From assembly GCA_029961685.1 (NCBI GenBank), contig JARWKL010000008.1, forward strand, positions 14,975,981-15,039,980: a stretch of 64,000 nt of DNA, given 5' to 3'. The notes beneath the pieces were generated by a model. It ran no database searches. It was not told the origin of the DNA and was given only the letters and a program-made list of their open reading frames with translations. This document shows, one piece after another, positions 1 to 9,345 of this stretch. The number at the start of each line of letters is the position of its first letter. The stretch's first letter is position 1. Source of the DNA: Aristolochia californica (taxonomy: Eukaryota > Streptophyta > Magnoliopsida > Piperales > Aristolochiaceae). The translations under genes were made by a program, and so were the position numbers.

Positions 1-1285
1 TGCTTCAACGAAAAATGCCTTATCACAAAAATTTTTAGGTCAGATGTTTTAGCTGAAAACGTGTTTCAAGGATACATCAGGCACTAATGGTCCATGGAGA
101 CGTATTTTTACAAGAAATACTTTTCCAACATTACCTGAAAAAAAAGAAACTAACAAGGCCTTATAGTTGAAAAATGTAATTTGTTTCATCAACAATTGTC
201 TTACCACCAAATTTTCTTTGTAAGAATTTTCAACTAGAAATGTGTTTACAGGGAACTTGAGGCATAAATGGTCTCTGGAGACATATTTTTACAAGAAAAG
301 TTTTTTCCAACATTTCCTGAAAAAGGCACTAACAAGGCCTTATAGTTCTAGAAAATAATTAGCTTCAGACAATATTGGCTCCGATAATATTGTCTTGATA
401 AGAATTTTTAGCTAGAAAAGTGTTTTCAGGAAACATGAGGCACTAATGGTCCCAAAAGATATATTTTTATTAAAATATTGTTCCAATGTTTCTTGAAAAT
501 AGACACTAACAAGGCCTTACAGTTTTAGAAAGTAATTTCTTTTTGAAAAAAATTCTATAACAAAAAAAATTCCTTGTAAAGAATTTTCAGCTAGAAAAGT
601 ATTTCAAAAAAACCTGAAGCACTATGGTCCCAAGGTATGTATTTTTTACTAGACAGATTTCTCCAATATTTCCTGAAAAAGCGCAATAACAACGCCTCAT
701 AGTGGTTAAATGTAATTTGTTTCAGCAAAAATAGCTTTACCACAAAATTTTCTAGGTAAGAACTTTTAGCTAGGAAAGTGTGTTCTGGAATCATGAGGCT
801 CCAATGGTGCCTAGAGACATATTTTTACAATAAATACTTTCCAACATTCTTAATCAATTGCACTAAGAAAACATTAAAGTTGTAGAAACTAATTTGTTTC
901 ACAAAAAATTGCCTACCTTAAAAATTTTCTTTGTAAGTAATTTTAGCTAGAGAAGTGTTTCTAGGAAACATAAGGCACTAATGGTCCTTGGATACTTATT
1001 TTGTACTAAAAATATTTTTGCAACGTTTCCTAAAAACATTCCCTAACAAGGCCATATAGTTGTAGTAAGTTATTTCTTTCATCACAATTTTTCTTGTAAA
1101 ACTTTTTGTTTGAAAAGAATTTCCAGGAAACATGACACATTAATGGTACCCTGTAGTACAAATAAATTTCCAACATTTCTTAAATAAATGAACTAATGAA
1201 ACCATATAGTTGTTGAAAGTAGATTGTTTCAACAAATATTGCCTAACCTCAAAGCTTTCCTGGTAAGAATTTTTAGGTTGAAAAG

Positions 1286-1300
1286 TGTTTCCAGGAAACA
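1286..1300. repeat. Dyad symmetry at the monomer core of satellite A (example copy)
   Basis: TGTTTCC-A-GGAAACA is a perfect 7 bp inverted repeat around one central base. The same site, often perfect over 6 bp arms, recurs in many satellite A monomers just before the ATGAGGCACTAATGG block. It could extrude as a short hairpin or be a symmetric protein-binding site. Function is inferred only. Confidence 0.7.
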
Positions 1301-1603
1301 TGAGGCACTAATGGTCCTATAAGACGTATTTTTCCTAGAAATAATTTTCCATTGTTTCTAGAAAGAAAAAAGAACTAACAAGGCCTTATAGTTTTACTAA
1401 ATAATTTGTTTAAGCAAAAAACGCATTACACAAAATTTTCTTGGTAAGAATTTTCAGCAAGAAAAGTGTATCCAGGAAACATGAGGCAATAATAGTCCTA
1501 GGAGATGTATTTTTTTAAAAAAAATACTTTGCTAACGTTGCTTGAAAAAAAAACTAACAAGGCCTTATAATTTTAGAAAGTAATTTGTTTTGGAAATAAT
1601 TGT

Positions 1604-1628
1604 CTTACCACAAAATTTCCGTGGTAAG
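1604..1628. repeat. Second hairpin of satellite A (example copy)
   Basis: CTTACCAC at 1604-1611 pairs perfectly with GTGGTAAG at 1621-1628 around a 9-base loop, AAAATTTCC. Other monomers keep a TTACC...GGTAA stem of 5-6 bp with an AAAATTTT-type loop. Each monomer therefore carries two separate dyads. Confidence 0.65.
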
Positions 1629-4125
1629 AATTGTATGCTAGAAAAGTGTTTCTAGGAAACATGAGGCATTAGTGGACCATGAAGAAATTTTTTTACTAGA
1701 AATACTTGGACAATGTTTCCTAAAAAAAGCAACTACCGAGGCCTTTTAGTTATAGAAATAAGTTGTTTTAGAAAAGAATTGCCATACCACAAAATTTTAC
1801 TGGGAAGAATTTTCTGCAAGAAAAGTGTTTCCAAGAAACATGAGGCACTAATGGCCCATGGATATGTATTATTACTAGAATTATTATTCCAATGTTTCCT
1901 AAAAAAATGTAATAACAAGGCCTTATAATTGTTGAAAGTAATTTGTTTTAAAAAAAATTGCAAAACCAGAAAATTTTCTTGGTAAATTTTTTTATCTCGA
2001 AAAGTGTTTCCTAGAAACTTGAGGCACTAATAGTCCTTAGTGACATATTTTTATTGGAAATACTTTTCCTACGTTTTCTGAAAAAAAGGACTATCAAGGC
2101 CTTACAATTGTTGAAAGTAATTTTTTCGGCAAAAAATTCGTTACCACAAAATTTATAGTAATGATGCCTTACAATTGGTAAGAATATTTAATTTTAAAAG
2201 GGTTTCAAGGAAACATGAGGCACTAATGCTCCCTGGAGATGGATTTTTCCTAGAAATACTTTTCCAACATTTCCTTAAAAAAAGCACTAACAATGCCTTA
2301 TAGTTGTAAACAGTAGTTTGTTTCATCAAAAATTGGATTTCCACAAAAATTTCCTGGTAAGAATTTCCAAGTTGAAAAGTGTTTCCAGGAAACATGATTC
2401 ACTAATGGTCCCTAGAGACATTTTTTTCCTAGAAACGTTTTTCCAATGTTTCCAAAAAAAAATTCACTAACAAGACCTTATAGTTTTAAGAAGTAATTGT
2501 CTAAGTAAGAAATGCTAGGAAACATGAGGCACTAAAGGTCCCTGGAGACATATTTTTAGTAGAAATACTATTTCCGATGTTTCCTGAAAAAAAGTCACTA
2601 ATGAGGGATCACGGTTATAAAAAGTAATTTGTTTAAAAAAATGCCTAAGCAAAAAAGTTTTCTTGTAAAAATTTTCTACTAGAAAAATTATTCTAGGAAA
2701 CATGAGGCACTAATGGTCCTTACATATGTATTTTTACTAGATATGTTTTTCCAACTTTTCATGAAGAAAGGCATAAAAAGGCCATATAGTTGTAAAATGT
2801 ATTTTGTTTAAGCAAAAATTCCCTTACCTCAAAATTTTTCATGTAAGAAATTTCTGCAAGAAAAGTGTTTCCTAGAAACCTCAGACACTATGGTCACTGG
2901 AGACATATTTTTACTAGAAATAGTTTTCTAATGTTTCCTAAAAAATGCACAAACAAGGCCTTATAGTTATACAAAGTAATTTGTTTCAACAAAAATTACC
3001 TTAACTCAAAATTTACCTGGTAAGAATTTTAAGCTAGAAAAGTGTTTCCAAGAAACATGAGTCGCAAATGGTCTTTGGAGAGCTATTTTTATGAGAAATA
3101 CTTTTCCAATGTTTCCTAAAAAAAAGGTTCTAACAAGAACTTACATTTCTAAAAATTAATTTGTTTCAGCAACAATTGCCTTAACTCAATATTTTCTAGG
3201 TAAGAATTTTTAGCTGGAAAATGTTTCCAGGAAACATGAAACACTAATGATCCCACGTGATGAATTTTTACAAAAAATATGTTTCCAACCTTTTTTGAAA
3301 AAAAAGGCACTAACAAGGCCTTATAGTTGTAAAATGTAATTTATTTATGCAAAAATTGCTTTACCACAAAATTTTCCTAGTAAGAATTTTCGGCTTGAAA
3401 AGTGTTTCTAGGAAACATTAGGCACTAATGTTCCTCGGAGACGTATTTTTACTTGAAATACTTTAACAAAAATTCCTAAAAATGCACTAACAAGGACTTA
3501 TAGTTGTAGAAACTAATTTGTTTCGACAAAAAATGTCTAACCAAAAAGTTTTCTTGGTAAGAATTTTCAGCTAGAAAAGTGTTTCTAGGGAACATGAGGT
3601 ACTAATGGTCCCGTGAGATATATTTTAACAAGAAATATTTTTCAAAATTTTCTGTAAAACATGCACTAACAAGACCTGATTGTTGTAGAAAGTGATTTAT
3701 TTCAGAAAAAAATTCCTAGTAAAATTTCCAATTTAAAAAGTGTATCCAAAAAATTTTCACATTTTCTGTAAACATACACTATCTAGTAAAAACTTTTCCC
3801 AGAAATATTTTTCCAATGTTTCCTCAAAAGATGCACAAAGAAGGCCTTATAGTTGTAGAAAGTAATTTCAGCAAAAATTCCCTTTCCTCAAAATTTTCTT
3901 GGTAAAAATTCTCAATTGTAAAAGTGTTTGAGAGAGAAATGAGGCACTAATGGACCTGGGAGATATATTTGTACAAGAAATAATTTCTAGCATTTTTTTT
4001 GAAAAAATGCACTAACAAAGCCTTATGATTGTAGAAAGTAATTAGTTTCAACAAAAAAATTTATACCACAAATTTTTCTTGGAAAGAATTTTCATCAAGA
4101 AAATGTTGAGGACTCAATAGCGAAT

Positions 4126-4246
4126 TGTTAAATTGCGTTGAAGGTCCTATCCCAAAATGACTAGCCACTTAGGAAACATCTTCTGCCAACTAATAAATGC
4201 AAGATCTTTATACTCACTAATGTATGTGGGACTATCCTTTTGAACT
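4126..4246 (-). repeat. 3' terminal direct repeat of the TRIM
   Basis: Aligns end to end, without gaps, to 4355-4475. Its outer minus-strand start is AGTTCAAAAGG rather than TGTTAAAAAGG, so the canonical TG has been lost by mutation. Confidence 0.88.
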
Positions 4247-4255
4247 CCCCCCCTC
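4247..4255 (-). promoter_or_regulatory. Polypurine tract of the TRIM
   Basis: GAGGGGGGG on the minus strand lies directly before the 3' terminal repeat, where plus-strand DNA synthesis would be primed. Confidence 0.7.
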
Positions 4256-4342
4256 ACGTGTAGGCACATGGATAGTTTGGGTAGAGGCCCTCATGTGGCG
4301 GCACGTGGATAATTTGGGTGGATGCCCACATATGAGAACCTT
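4256..4342 (-). repeat. TRIM interior with a ~40 bp tandem duplication
   Basis: On the plus strand, GGCACATGGATAGTTTGGGT is followed about 40 bp later by GGCACGTGGATAATTTGGGT, each followed by a GGCCC/TGCCC segment. The interior is therefore built largely from two diverged copies of one short unit. It has no coding capacity. Confidence 0.7.
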
Positions 4343-4354
4343 GCTCTGATACCA
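4343..4354 (-). promoter_or_regulatory. Primer-binding site of the TRIM
   Basis: The plus strand reads GCTCTGATACCA, so the minus strand reads TGGTATCAGAGC. This is complementary to the 3' end of plant initiator-Met tRNA and touches the 5' terminal repeat without a gap. Confidence 0.9.
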
Positions 4355-4475
4355 TGTTAAATTGGATCGAAGGCCCTATCCTAAAATGACTAGACACTTA
4401 GGAAACCTCTTCTGTCAACTAATAAATGCAAGATCTTCATACTCACTAATGTATGTGGGACTATCCTTTTTAACA
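4355..4475 (-). repeat. 5' terminal direct repeat of the TRIM
   Basis: Minus-strand ends are TGTTAAAAAGG and TTTAACA, a canonical TG...CA pair with a short inverted repeat. It is 121 bp long, equal to its partner. Confidence 0.9.
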
Positions 4476-4900
4476 CTAACCGAGTCATCCAAAGGAGGCT
4501 CATTGAGTCACTGAGTTAATTGCTTTATTTCCATATTGTTTTAATTTCGTTTTTATGCATTATTTAAGTTAAATTACCATAGGGGCAGAAATTTAAAATT
4601 AAACCCTAAAACTATGTTGCCTTCAACCCTACTTAGAGGGGAAGGAGAATGAGAAAAGGCAAGTCTTGAATTAGGTTAAACAAGGTTCAGAGTTCTCCTT
4701 GACGAGCTCTAGAATCAAGTTCCCTCTTGAATACGAATTTATTTCTTCACTCTTTGATTTTTTGTTTTACCTTCCTCTTCACCAAAAACAAGGAGAGATT
4801 TCTTCCTCTTTTCCGAGCTCAACAAGAGGCCTTTAGCCTCTAATCAGTGCACAAAAGCAAGAGTGGATCTCTCTCCCTCTATCTTTTTGAGCCAAGAAAG
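4476..4900 (+). other. LTR body, AT-rich to pyrimidine-rich, non-coding
   Basis: This is single-copy sequence within the window, between the TRIM and the minisatellite. It changes from AT-rich (TTATTTAAGTTAAATTACC) to a CT-rich stretch (TTACCTTCCTCTTCACC). No ORF or recognised domain is visible. A promoter would be expected somewhere in an LTR, but I see no TATA box that I can place with confidence. Confidence 0.5.
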
Positions 4901-4914
4901 AGGTTTTCCAGCCA

Positions 4915-5205
4915 CTATACCGAGAGCAGCAAAGGCTAGAGGTTCTTCAACCACTAAACTAGAGAGCAGCAAGGTTAGGGACTCTTAACCTCTCATCCGT
5001 GGACTGCCCAAGTTAGAGTCTTTTCAGCCCCTAACCGGACAGCAGCTGGAAGGGTCCTAACCCTCTCAGTCGTGAGCAGCAAGGGGCCATTCCCCTCCTG
5101 TCTGAGAGCAGCAAGGGCTTCCCAACCTCTTACCAAGAATAGTAGCATAGCTGCAAAAAGGAAGCTCTTTTCCTTCCTATCGAGAGCAGCAACTCTCTTA
5201 CAACT
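4915..5205 (+). repeat. Degenerate ~35-43 bp minisatellite inside the LTR
   Basis: A unit starting with GAGAGCAGCAAGG and ending in a CAACCTCT-type block recurs near 4922, 4965, 5001, 5036, 5072, 5104, 5142 and 5182. The purine-rich half (GCTAGAGG, GTTAGGG, GGAAGGG, AAGGAAG) partly complements the pyrimidine-rich half (CTTAACC, CTAACCC, CTTCC) of the same unit, so each unit can form a weak hairpin. Confidence 0.7.
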
Positions 5206-5492
5206 CTGGATTCACCAATCCGACACCGAGTTACCAAAGCAAGTGACCATAACAACTTCGTATTAGAGATATACCGTTGTTGCAAGTTCGAATCCCAGAG
5301 GGGGCGACCTAGATACCAGATTAAAATTACTGGTAGGCTCAAAAAGTGGGTCGGACCAGTGTTGCTAGAGTGGGCCACTGAGGATGTTGGCTGATAATGG
5401 TGGGAGTATTGTTATGATCCTGGGGTTAGGTACTTGGCTTTCTGCTACCAAGTAGATCGGTCTTTTGGTAAGTATTGGCTAGGTGCTTAACA
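5206..5492 (+). other. 3' part of the LTR, non-coding
   Basis: Unique sequence with a tRNA B-box-like word, AGTTCGAATCC, at 5285-5295 (one mismatch to GGTTCGANTCC). No paired T-stem or A box could be found around it, so no tRNA or SINE is called. It ends GCTTAACA at 5492. Confidence 0.5.
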
Positions 5493-5494
5493 TT

Positions 5495-5506
5495 TGATAT
5501 CAGAGC
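5495..5506 (+). promoter_or_regulatory. Primer-binding site of the LTR retrotransposon
   Basis: TGATATCAGAGC matches 11 of 12 bases of the plant initiator-Met site TGGTATCAGAGC. It starts two bases after the LTR's terminal CA. Reverse transcription would be primed here. Confidence 0.78.
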
Positions 5507-5515
5507 AGGAACACA

Positions 5516-5791
5516 ATGAGTGATTCTTCATCCCGAGAAAAATGTCTGGCCATACTCAATCTATTGGGAGAAATAAGTGCAACATTTTTAGCATTGGTAG
5601 AAATATGCACAGAAATTTTAGCATGCCGTGATGGAAGGCGTGAATCTGTTAGGTTCTTCCCTTGCCATGGATCAAGTGATTTATCATGCATAACGGGCTA
5701 TATTTCTGTAAGGAATGACTTATGGATTGGGAGTCAACACACGGATAAAAATCCCCCACCTCCCCCTTTTGCCAACGATTGCAAAACCTGA
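5516..5791 (+). pseudogene. Truncated first ORF (gag position) of the retrotransposon, fused to satellite B
   Basis: The ATG lies 10 bases after the primer-binding site, where gag begins in plant LTR retrotransposons. The reading frame is 91 codons. The first ~53 residues (MSDSSSREKCLAILNLLGEI onwards) are encoded by retroelement sequence and look helical, with hydrophobic stretches around residues 11-36. From codon 54 (5675) the DNA is satellite B read in frame until a chance stop, and this part includes a run of prolines from the C-rich box of the satellite. No capsid, zinc-knuckle, protease or polymerase motif is left. Gag identity is inferred from position only, because I do not recognise the residues as a particular gag family. 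It is almost certainly non-functional. Confidence 0.55.
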
Positions 5792-7020
5792 TGTATAAAA
5801 ACTAAAAAAGAGTTTACAATCCCTAATAATTACATACACTTTTTGAAATTATCACTCTCTACATTTGTGCATTCTGCATTTCCATTTTAGATTTGAACTT
5901 TTTTTCTTAAATCAAAACCTGAATTTTTTCTTTCCTTTCATCACGTAAACAAAAAAAGAAATAAAGGACAAATAGATCACAACAAAATGAAAATTTTAGA
6001 GTTTATGTATGCAAAAAATTTAAAACAATAACATATGTAAGTAAAGAAAATTTATTCACACACCACAAATGAACACAAAAGTTTTGTTATCCAAATTTGG
6101 GAAATTCTACTTGTTCAACCCTAATAGCTGGGAATTTTATAAGAAAGAGATTTTTCTACACATGTTTTAAAAAATGGAAATGCATGCTTGAAACATGTTA
6201 AAGATGCAAATAACATACGGATCCCAACCTTTTAAAGAGAATAACATTAAATTCTCAAGTGAACGTGCACCGGGATATTTACCTGAGTCGAACTAGCCAT
6301 TATTTTGCCGATTTACAAAAAGTTGCCTAACGATCATAGATGATTGAAAAGTGATTTATCATGTGCAACGAGCTATATTATTGTAAGGAATGTCTTATCA
6401 ATTGGGATTCAACACTCGGTTAAAAATCCCCCGCCTCCCCCTTTTCCCGACGATTGCAAAACCAAATATATAAAAACTAAAAAAGAGTATACAATCCCTA
6501 AAAATTACAGGCACTTTTTGGAATTATCACTCTCTACATTTTTGCATTTCGCATTTCCATTTTAGATGTGTACTTTTTTTCTTAAATCAAAACTTGAATT
6601 TTCACTTTCCCTTCATCTCGTAAACAAAAAAAGAGATAAAAGGCAAATAGATTATAACAAAATGAAAATTTTCGAGTTTATGTTTGGAAACAATTTAAAG
6701 CAATAAAATATGTAAGTAAAGAAAATTTCTTCACACTCCACAAATGAACACAAAAGTTTTCTTATCCAAATTTGGGAAATTCCACTAGTTCAACCCTAAC
6801 TGTTTGGAATTTTATAAGAAAGAAATTTTTCTACACATGTTTTAAAAAACGAAAATGCATGCTTGAAACATGTTAAAAATGCAAATGACCTATGGATCCA
6901 AACCTTTCAAAGAGAATAACATTAAATTCTCATATAAATGTGCGATGGGATATTTACCCAAGTCGAACAAGCCATTAATTTGCCCATTGACAAAAAGCTG
7001 ACCTGATGATCATAGATGAT

Positions 7021-8640
7021 TGTAAAGTGATTTATCATGCGTAACGGTCTATATTTTTGTAAGGAATGACTCATGGATTGAGAATAAACACTCGGTTAAC
7101 AATTCACCGCCTCCTCCTTTTCCCGACGATTGCGAAACAAGATATATAAAAACTAAAAAGAGTTTACTATCCCAAAAAATTACAGAAACATTTTGGAATT
7201 ATCACTCTCTAGATTTGTGCAATGTGCATTTCCATTTAAGATGTGTAATTTTTTTTCCTAAATAAAAACTTGAGTGTTCACTTTCCCTTTATGTCATAAA
7301 CAAAACAAGAGATAAAAGGCACACAGATCTCAACAAAATGAAAATTTTAGAGTTTATGTATAGAAAACATTTAAATCAATAACAAATGTTAGTAAAGAAA
7401 ATTTATTCACACACCACAAATGAACACAAAAGTTTTGTTATCCTAGTTTGGGAAATTCCACTAGTTCAACCCTAATAGCTTGGAATTTTATAAGAAAGAG
7501 ATTTTTCTACACGAATTTTAAAAATTGGAAATGCATGCTTGAAACATGTTAAAGATGCAAATGACCTATGGAACCAAACGTTTTAATGAAAATAACATTA
7601 AATTCTCAAGTGAACGTGTGGTGGGATATTTACCCGAGTCAAACTAGCCCTTGTTTTGCCCATTTACAAAAAGCTGACCTACCGATCATAGATCATTGTA
7701 AAGTGATTTATCATGCGTAACGGGCTATATTTTTGTAAGGAAAGACTTATGGATTCGGAGTCAACACTCGGTTAAAAATCCCTCGCCTCCCCCTTTTCCC
7801 GAAGATTGCAAAACCTGATATATAAAAACTAGAAAGAGCTTACATTCCCTAAAAATTACAGACACTTTTTGGAACTATCACTCTCTACATTTGTGTATTG
7901 TGAATTTCCATTTTAGATGTGTAATTTTTTTTTCTTAAGTCAAAACTTGAGTTTTCACTTTGCTTTCATCTCGTAAACAAACAGAAAATTTTAGAGCTTA
8001 GGTATGGAAAAAATTTGAAGCAATAAAAAATGTAAGTAAGGAAAATTTATTCACACACCACTAATGAACACAAAAGCTTTTTTATCCAAGTTTGGGAAAT
8101 TCCTCTAGTTCAACCCTAATAGCTTGGAATTTTATAAGAAAGAGATTTTTCTGCACATGTTTTAAAAAATGGATAGGCATGTTTGAAACTTTTTAAAGAT
8201 GCAAATGACCTATGGATCCAAACTTTTTATGGAGAATAACATTAAATTCTTAAGTGAACATGTGGTGGGATATTTACCCGAGTCAAACAAGTCATTATTT
8301 TGCCCATTTACAAAAAGCTGACCTGATGATCATAGATGATTGTAAAGTGATTTATCATGCGTAACAGTCTATATTTTTGTAAGAAATGACTCATGGATTG
8401 AGAATAAACACTCGGTTAACAATTCACCGCCTCCCCCTTTTCCCGACGATTGCGAAAACAGATATATAAAAACTAAAAAGAGTTTACTATCCCAAAAAAT
8501 TACAGAAACTTTTTGGAATTATCACTCTCTAGATTTGTGCAATGTGCATTTCCATTTAAGATGTGTAATTTTTTTTCCTAAATAAAAAATTGAGTGTTCA
8601 CTTTCCCTTTATGTCGTAAACAAAACAAGAGATAAAAGGC
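7021..8640 (+). repeat. Local two-monomer duplication in satellite B
   Basis: The segments around 7021-7320 and 8337-8640 share private variants: GATGATCATAGATG, ATTGAGAATAAACACTCGG, GGTTAACAATTCACCGCC and GATTGCGAAA. The monomer between them (7752) has the standard forms. The offset is about 1316 bp, or two monomers. Confidence 0.8.
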
Positions 8641-9299
8641 AAACTGATCACAACAAAATGAAAATTTTAGACTTTATGTATGAAAAAATTTAAAGCAATA
8701 ACATATGTAGTTAAAGAAAATTTATTCAAACACCACAAATGAACACAAAAGTTTTATTATCCAAATTTTTGAAATTCCACTAGTTCAACCCTAATAGCTT
8801 GGAATTTTATAAGAAAGTGATTTTTCTACACTTGTTTTGAAAAACGAAAATGCATGCTTGAAACATGTTAAAGATGCAAATGACCTATGGATCCAAACCT
8901 TTTAAAGAGAATAACATTAAATTCTCAAGTTAACGTGCGGTGGAATATTTACCCGAGTCAAACAAGCCATTATTTTGCCCATTGATAAAAAGTTGACCTA
9001 ACGATCATAGGTGATTGTAAAGTGATTTATCATGCTTAACGGGCTATATTTTTGTAAGGAATGATTCATGGATTGAGAATAAACACGCGGTTAAAAATCC
9101 CCCGTCTCCCCTTTTTCCCGACGACTGCAAAACCAGATATATAAAAACCAAAAAGACTTTACAATCCCTAAAAATTACAGAAACTTTTTGGAATTATCAT
9201 TCTCTACATTTGTGCATTGTGCATTTCCATTTAAGAAGTGCACTTTTTTTTCTTAAATCAAAATATGAATGTTCACTTTCCCTTTATCTTGTATACAAA

Positions 9300-9345
9300 A
9301 AAAGAGATAAAAGGCAAACAGATCACAACAAAGTGGGAGTCAACA
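9300..9345 (+). repeat. Deletion scar: ~410 bp missing from a satellite B monomer
   Basis: GATCACAACAAAGTG joins directly to GGGAGTCAACACTC near 9334, so consecutive landmarks are only ~257 bp apart. GTG is compatible with both sides, which suggests a microhomology join. Confidence 0.8.

Larger units (their letters stand above)
1..4103 (+). repeat. Satellite A: tandem array of ~178-180 bp monomers
   Basis: The motif GGAAACATGAGGCACTAATG recurs, with mutations, near 81, 261, 440, 619, 799, 975, 1138, 1304, 1487, 1667, 1847, 2025, 2221, 2399, 2530, 2708, 2888, 3064, 3242, 3422, 3600 and 3943. Most spacings are 176-183 bp. Exceptions are about 163-166 bp near 1.1-1.3 kb, about 196 bp near 2.1 kb and about 131 bp near 2.45 kb, which are indel-bearing monomers. 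The copy near 3.77 kb is badly decayed. All copies share one orientation. Each monomer continues with an ACTAGAAATAC block, an AACAAGGCCTTATAG block, a TTACC...GGTAA hairpin and AGAAAAGTGTTTCC. The monomer length is in the usual range for plant centromeric satellites, but I did not recognise the family. The array runs off the left edge and ends mid-monomer at the LTR. Confidence 0.95.
4126..4475 (-). mobile_element. Complete TRIM (miniature LTR retrotransposon), 350 bp
   Basis: Two direct repeats of exactly 121 bp (4126-4246 and 4355-4475) flank a 108 bp non-coding middle. Read on the minus strand, the 5' repeat (4475-4355) starts TGTTAAAAAGG and ends TTAACA. It is followed at once by TGGTATCAGAGC, a perfect 12-base match to the usual plant initiator-Met primer-binding site. 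A purine tract, GAGGGGGGG, lies immediately before the 3' repeat. Size, repeat length and lack of coding capacity match the TRIM class, which moves using proteins from autonomous elements. The two repeats differ at roughly ten positions, so the insertion is not very recent. I see no clear 5 bp target-site duplication (CGAAT left, CTAAC right). Confidence 0.9.
4104..5492 (+). mobile_element. 5' LTR of an LTR retrotransposon, split by a TRIM
   Basis: The segment starts TGTTGAG and ends CTTAACA, giving near-matching TG...CA ends (TGTTGAG against the reverse complement TGTTAAG). A plant-type primer-binding site starts two bases after the end, and an ATG follows 10 bases after that site. Removing the 350 bp TRIM at 4126-4475 leaves an LTR of about 1039 bp, a normal plant size. 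The left edge abuts satellite A at AGAAAA/TGTTGAG. Because satellite A itself often reads AAAATGTT here, that edge is uncertain by a few bases. No second LTR is present in the window, so the element is truncated or its 3' half lies elsewhere. The superfamily (Gypsy or Copia) cannot be told without the pol gene. Confidence 0.72.

Noticed and set aside
591..2703. ORFs of 62-80 codons on both strands in satellite A
   Set aside because: Overlapping readings of a 178 bp tandem repeat on opposite strands, not preserved from copy to copy.
4100..4130. Target-site duplication for the LTR retrotransposon or the TRIM
   Set aside because: The TRIM flanks CGAAT and CTAAC do not match, and the retrotransposon's other end is absent, so no duplication can be claimed.
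5281..5300. Possible tRNA gene or SINE from a B-box-like AGTTCGAATCC
   Set aside because: The T-stem does not pair around it, no A box sits at the right distance, and the tRNA 3' acceptor cannot be built. One 11-base match is not enough.
5072..5378. Overlapping ORFs on both strands inside the LTR
   Set aside because: They lie in the LTR minisatellite and downstream non-coding part. Neither shows a recognisable motif.
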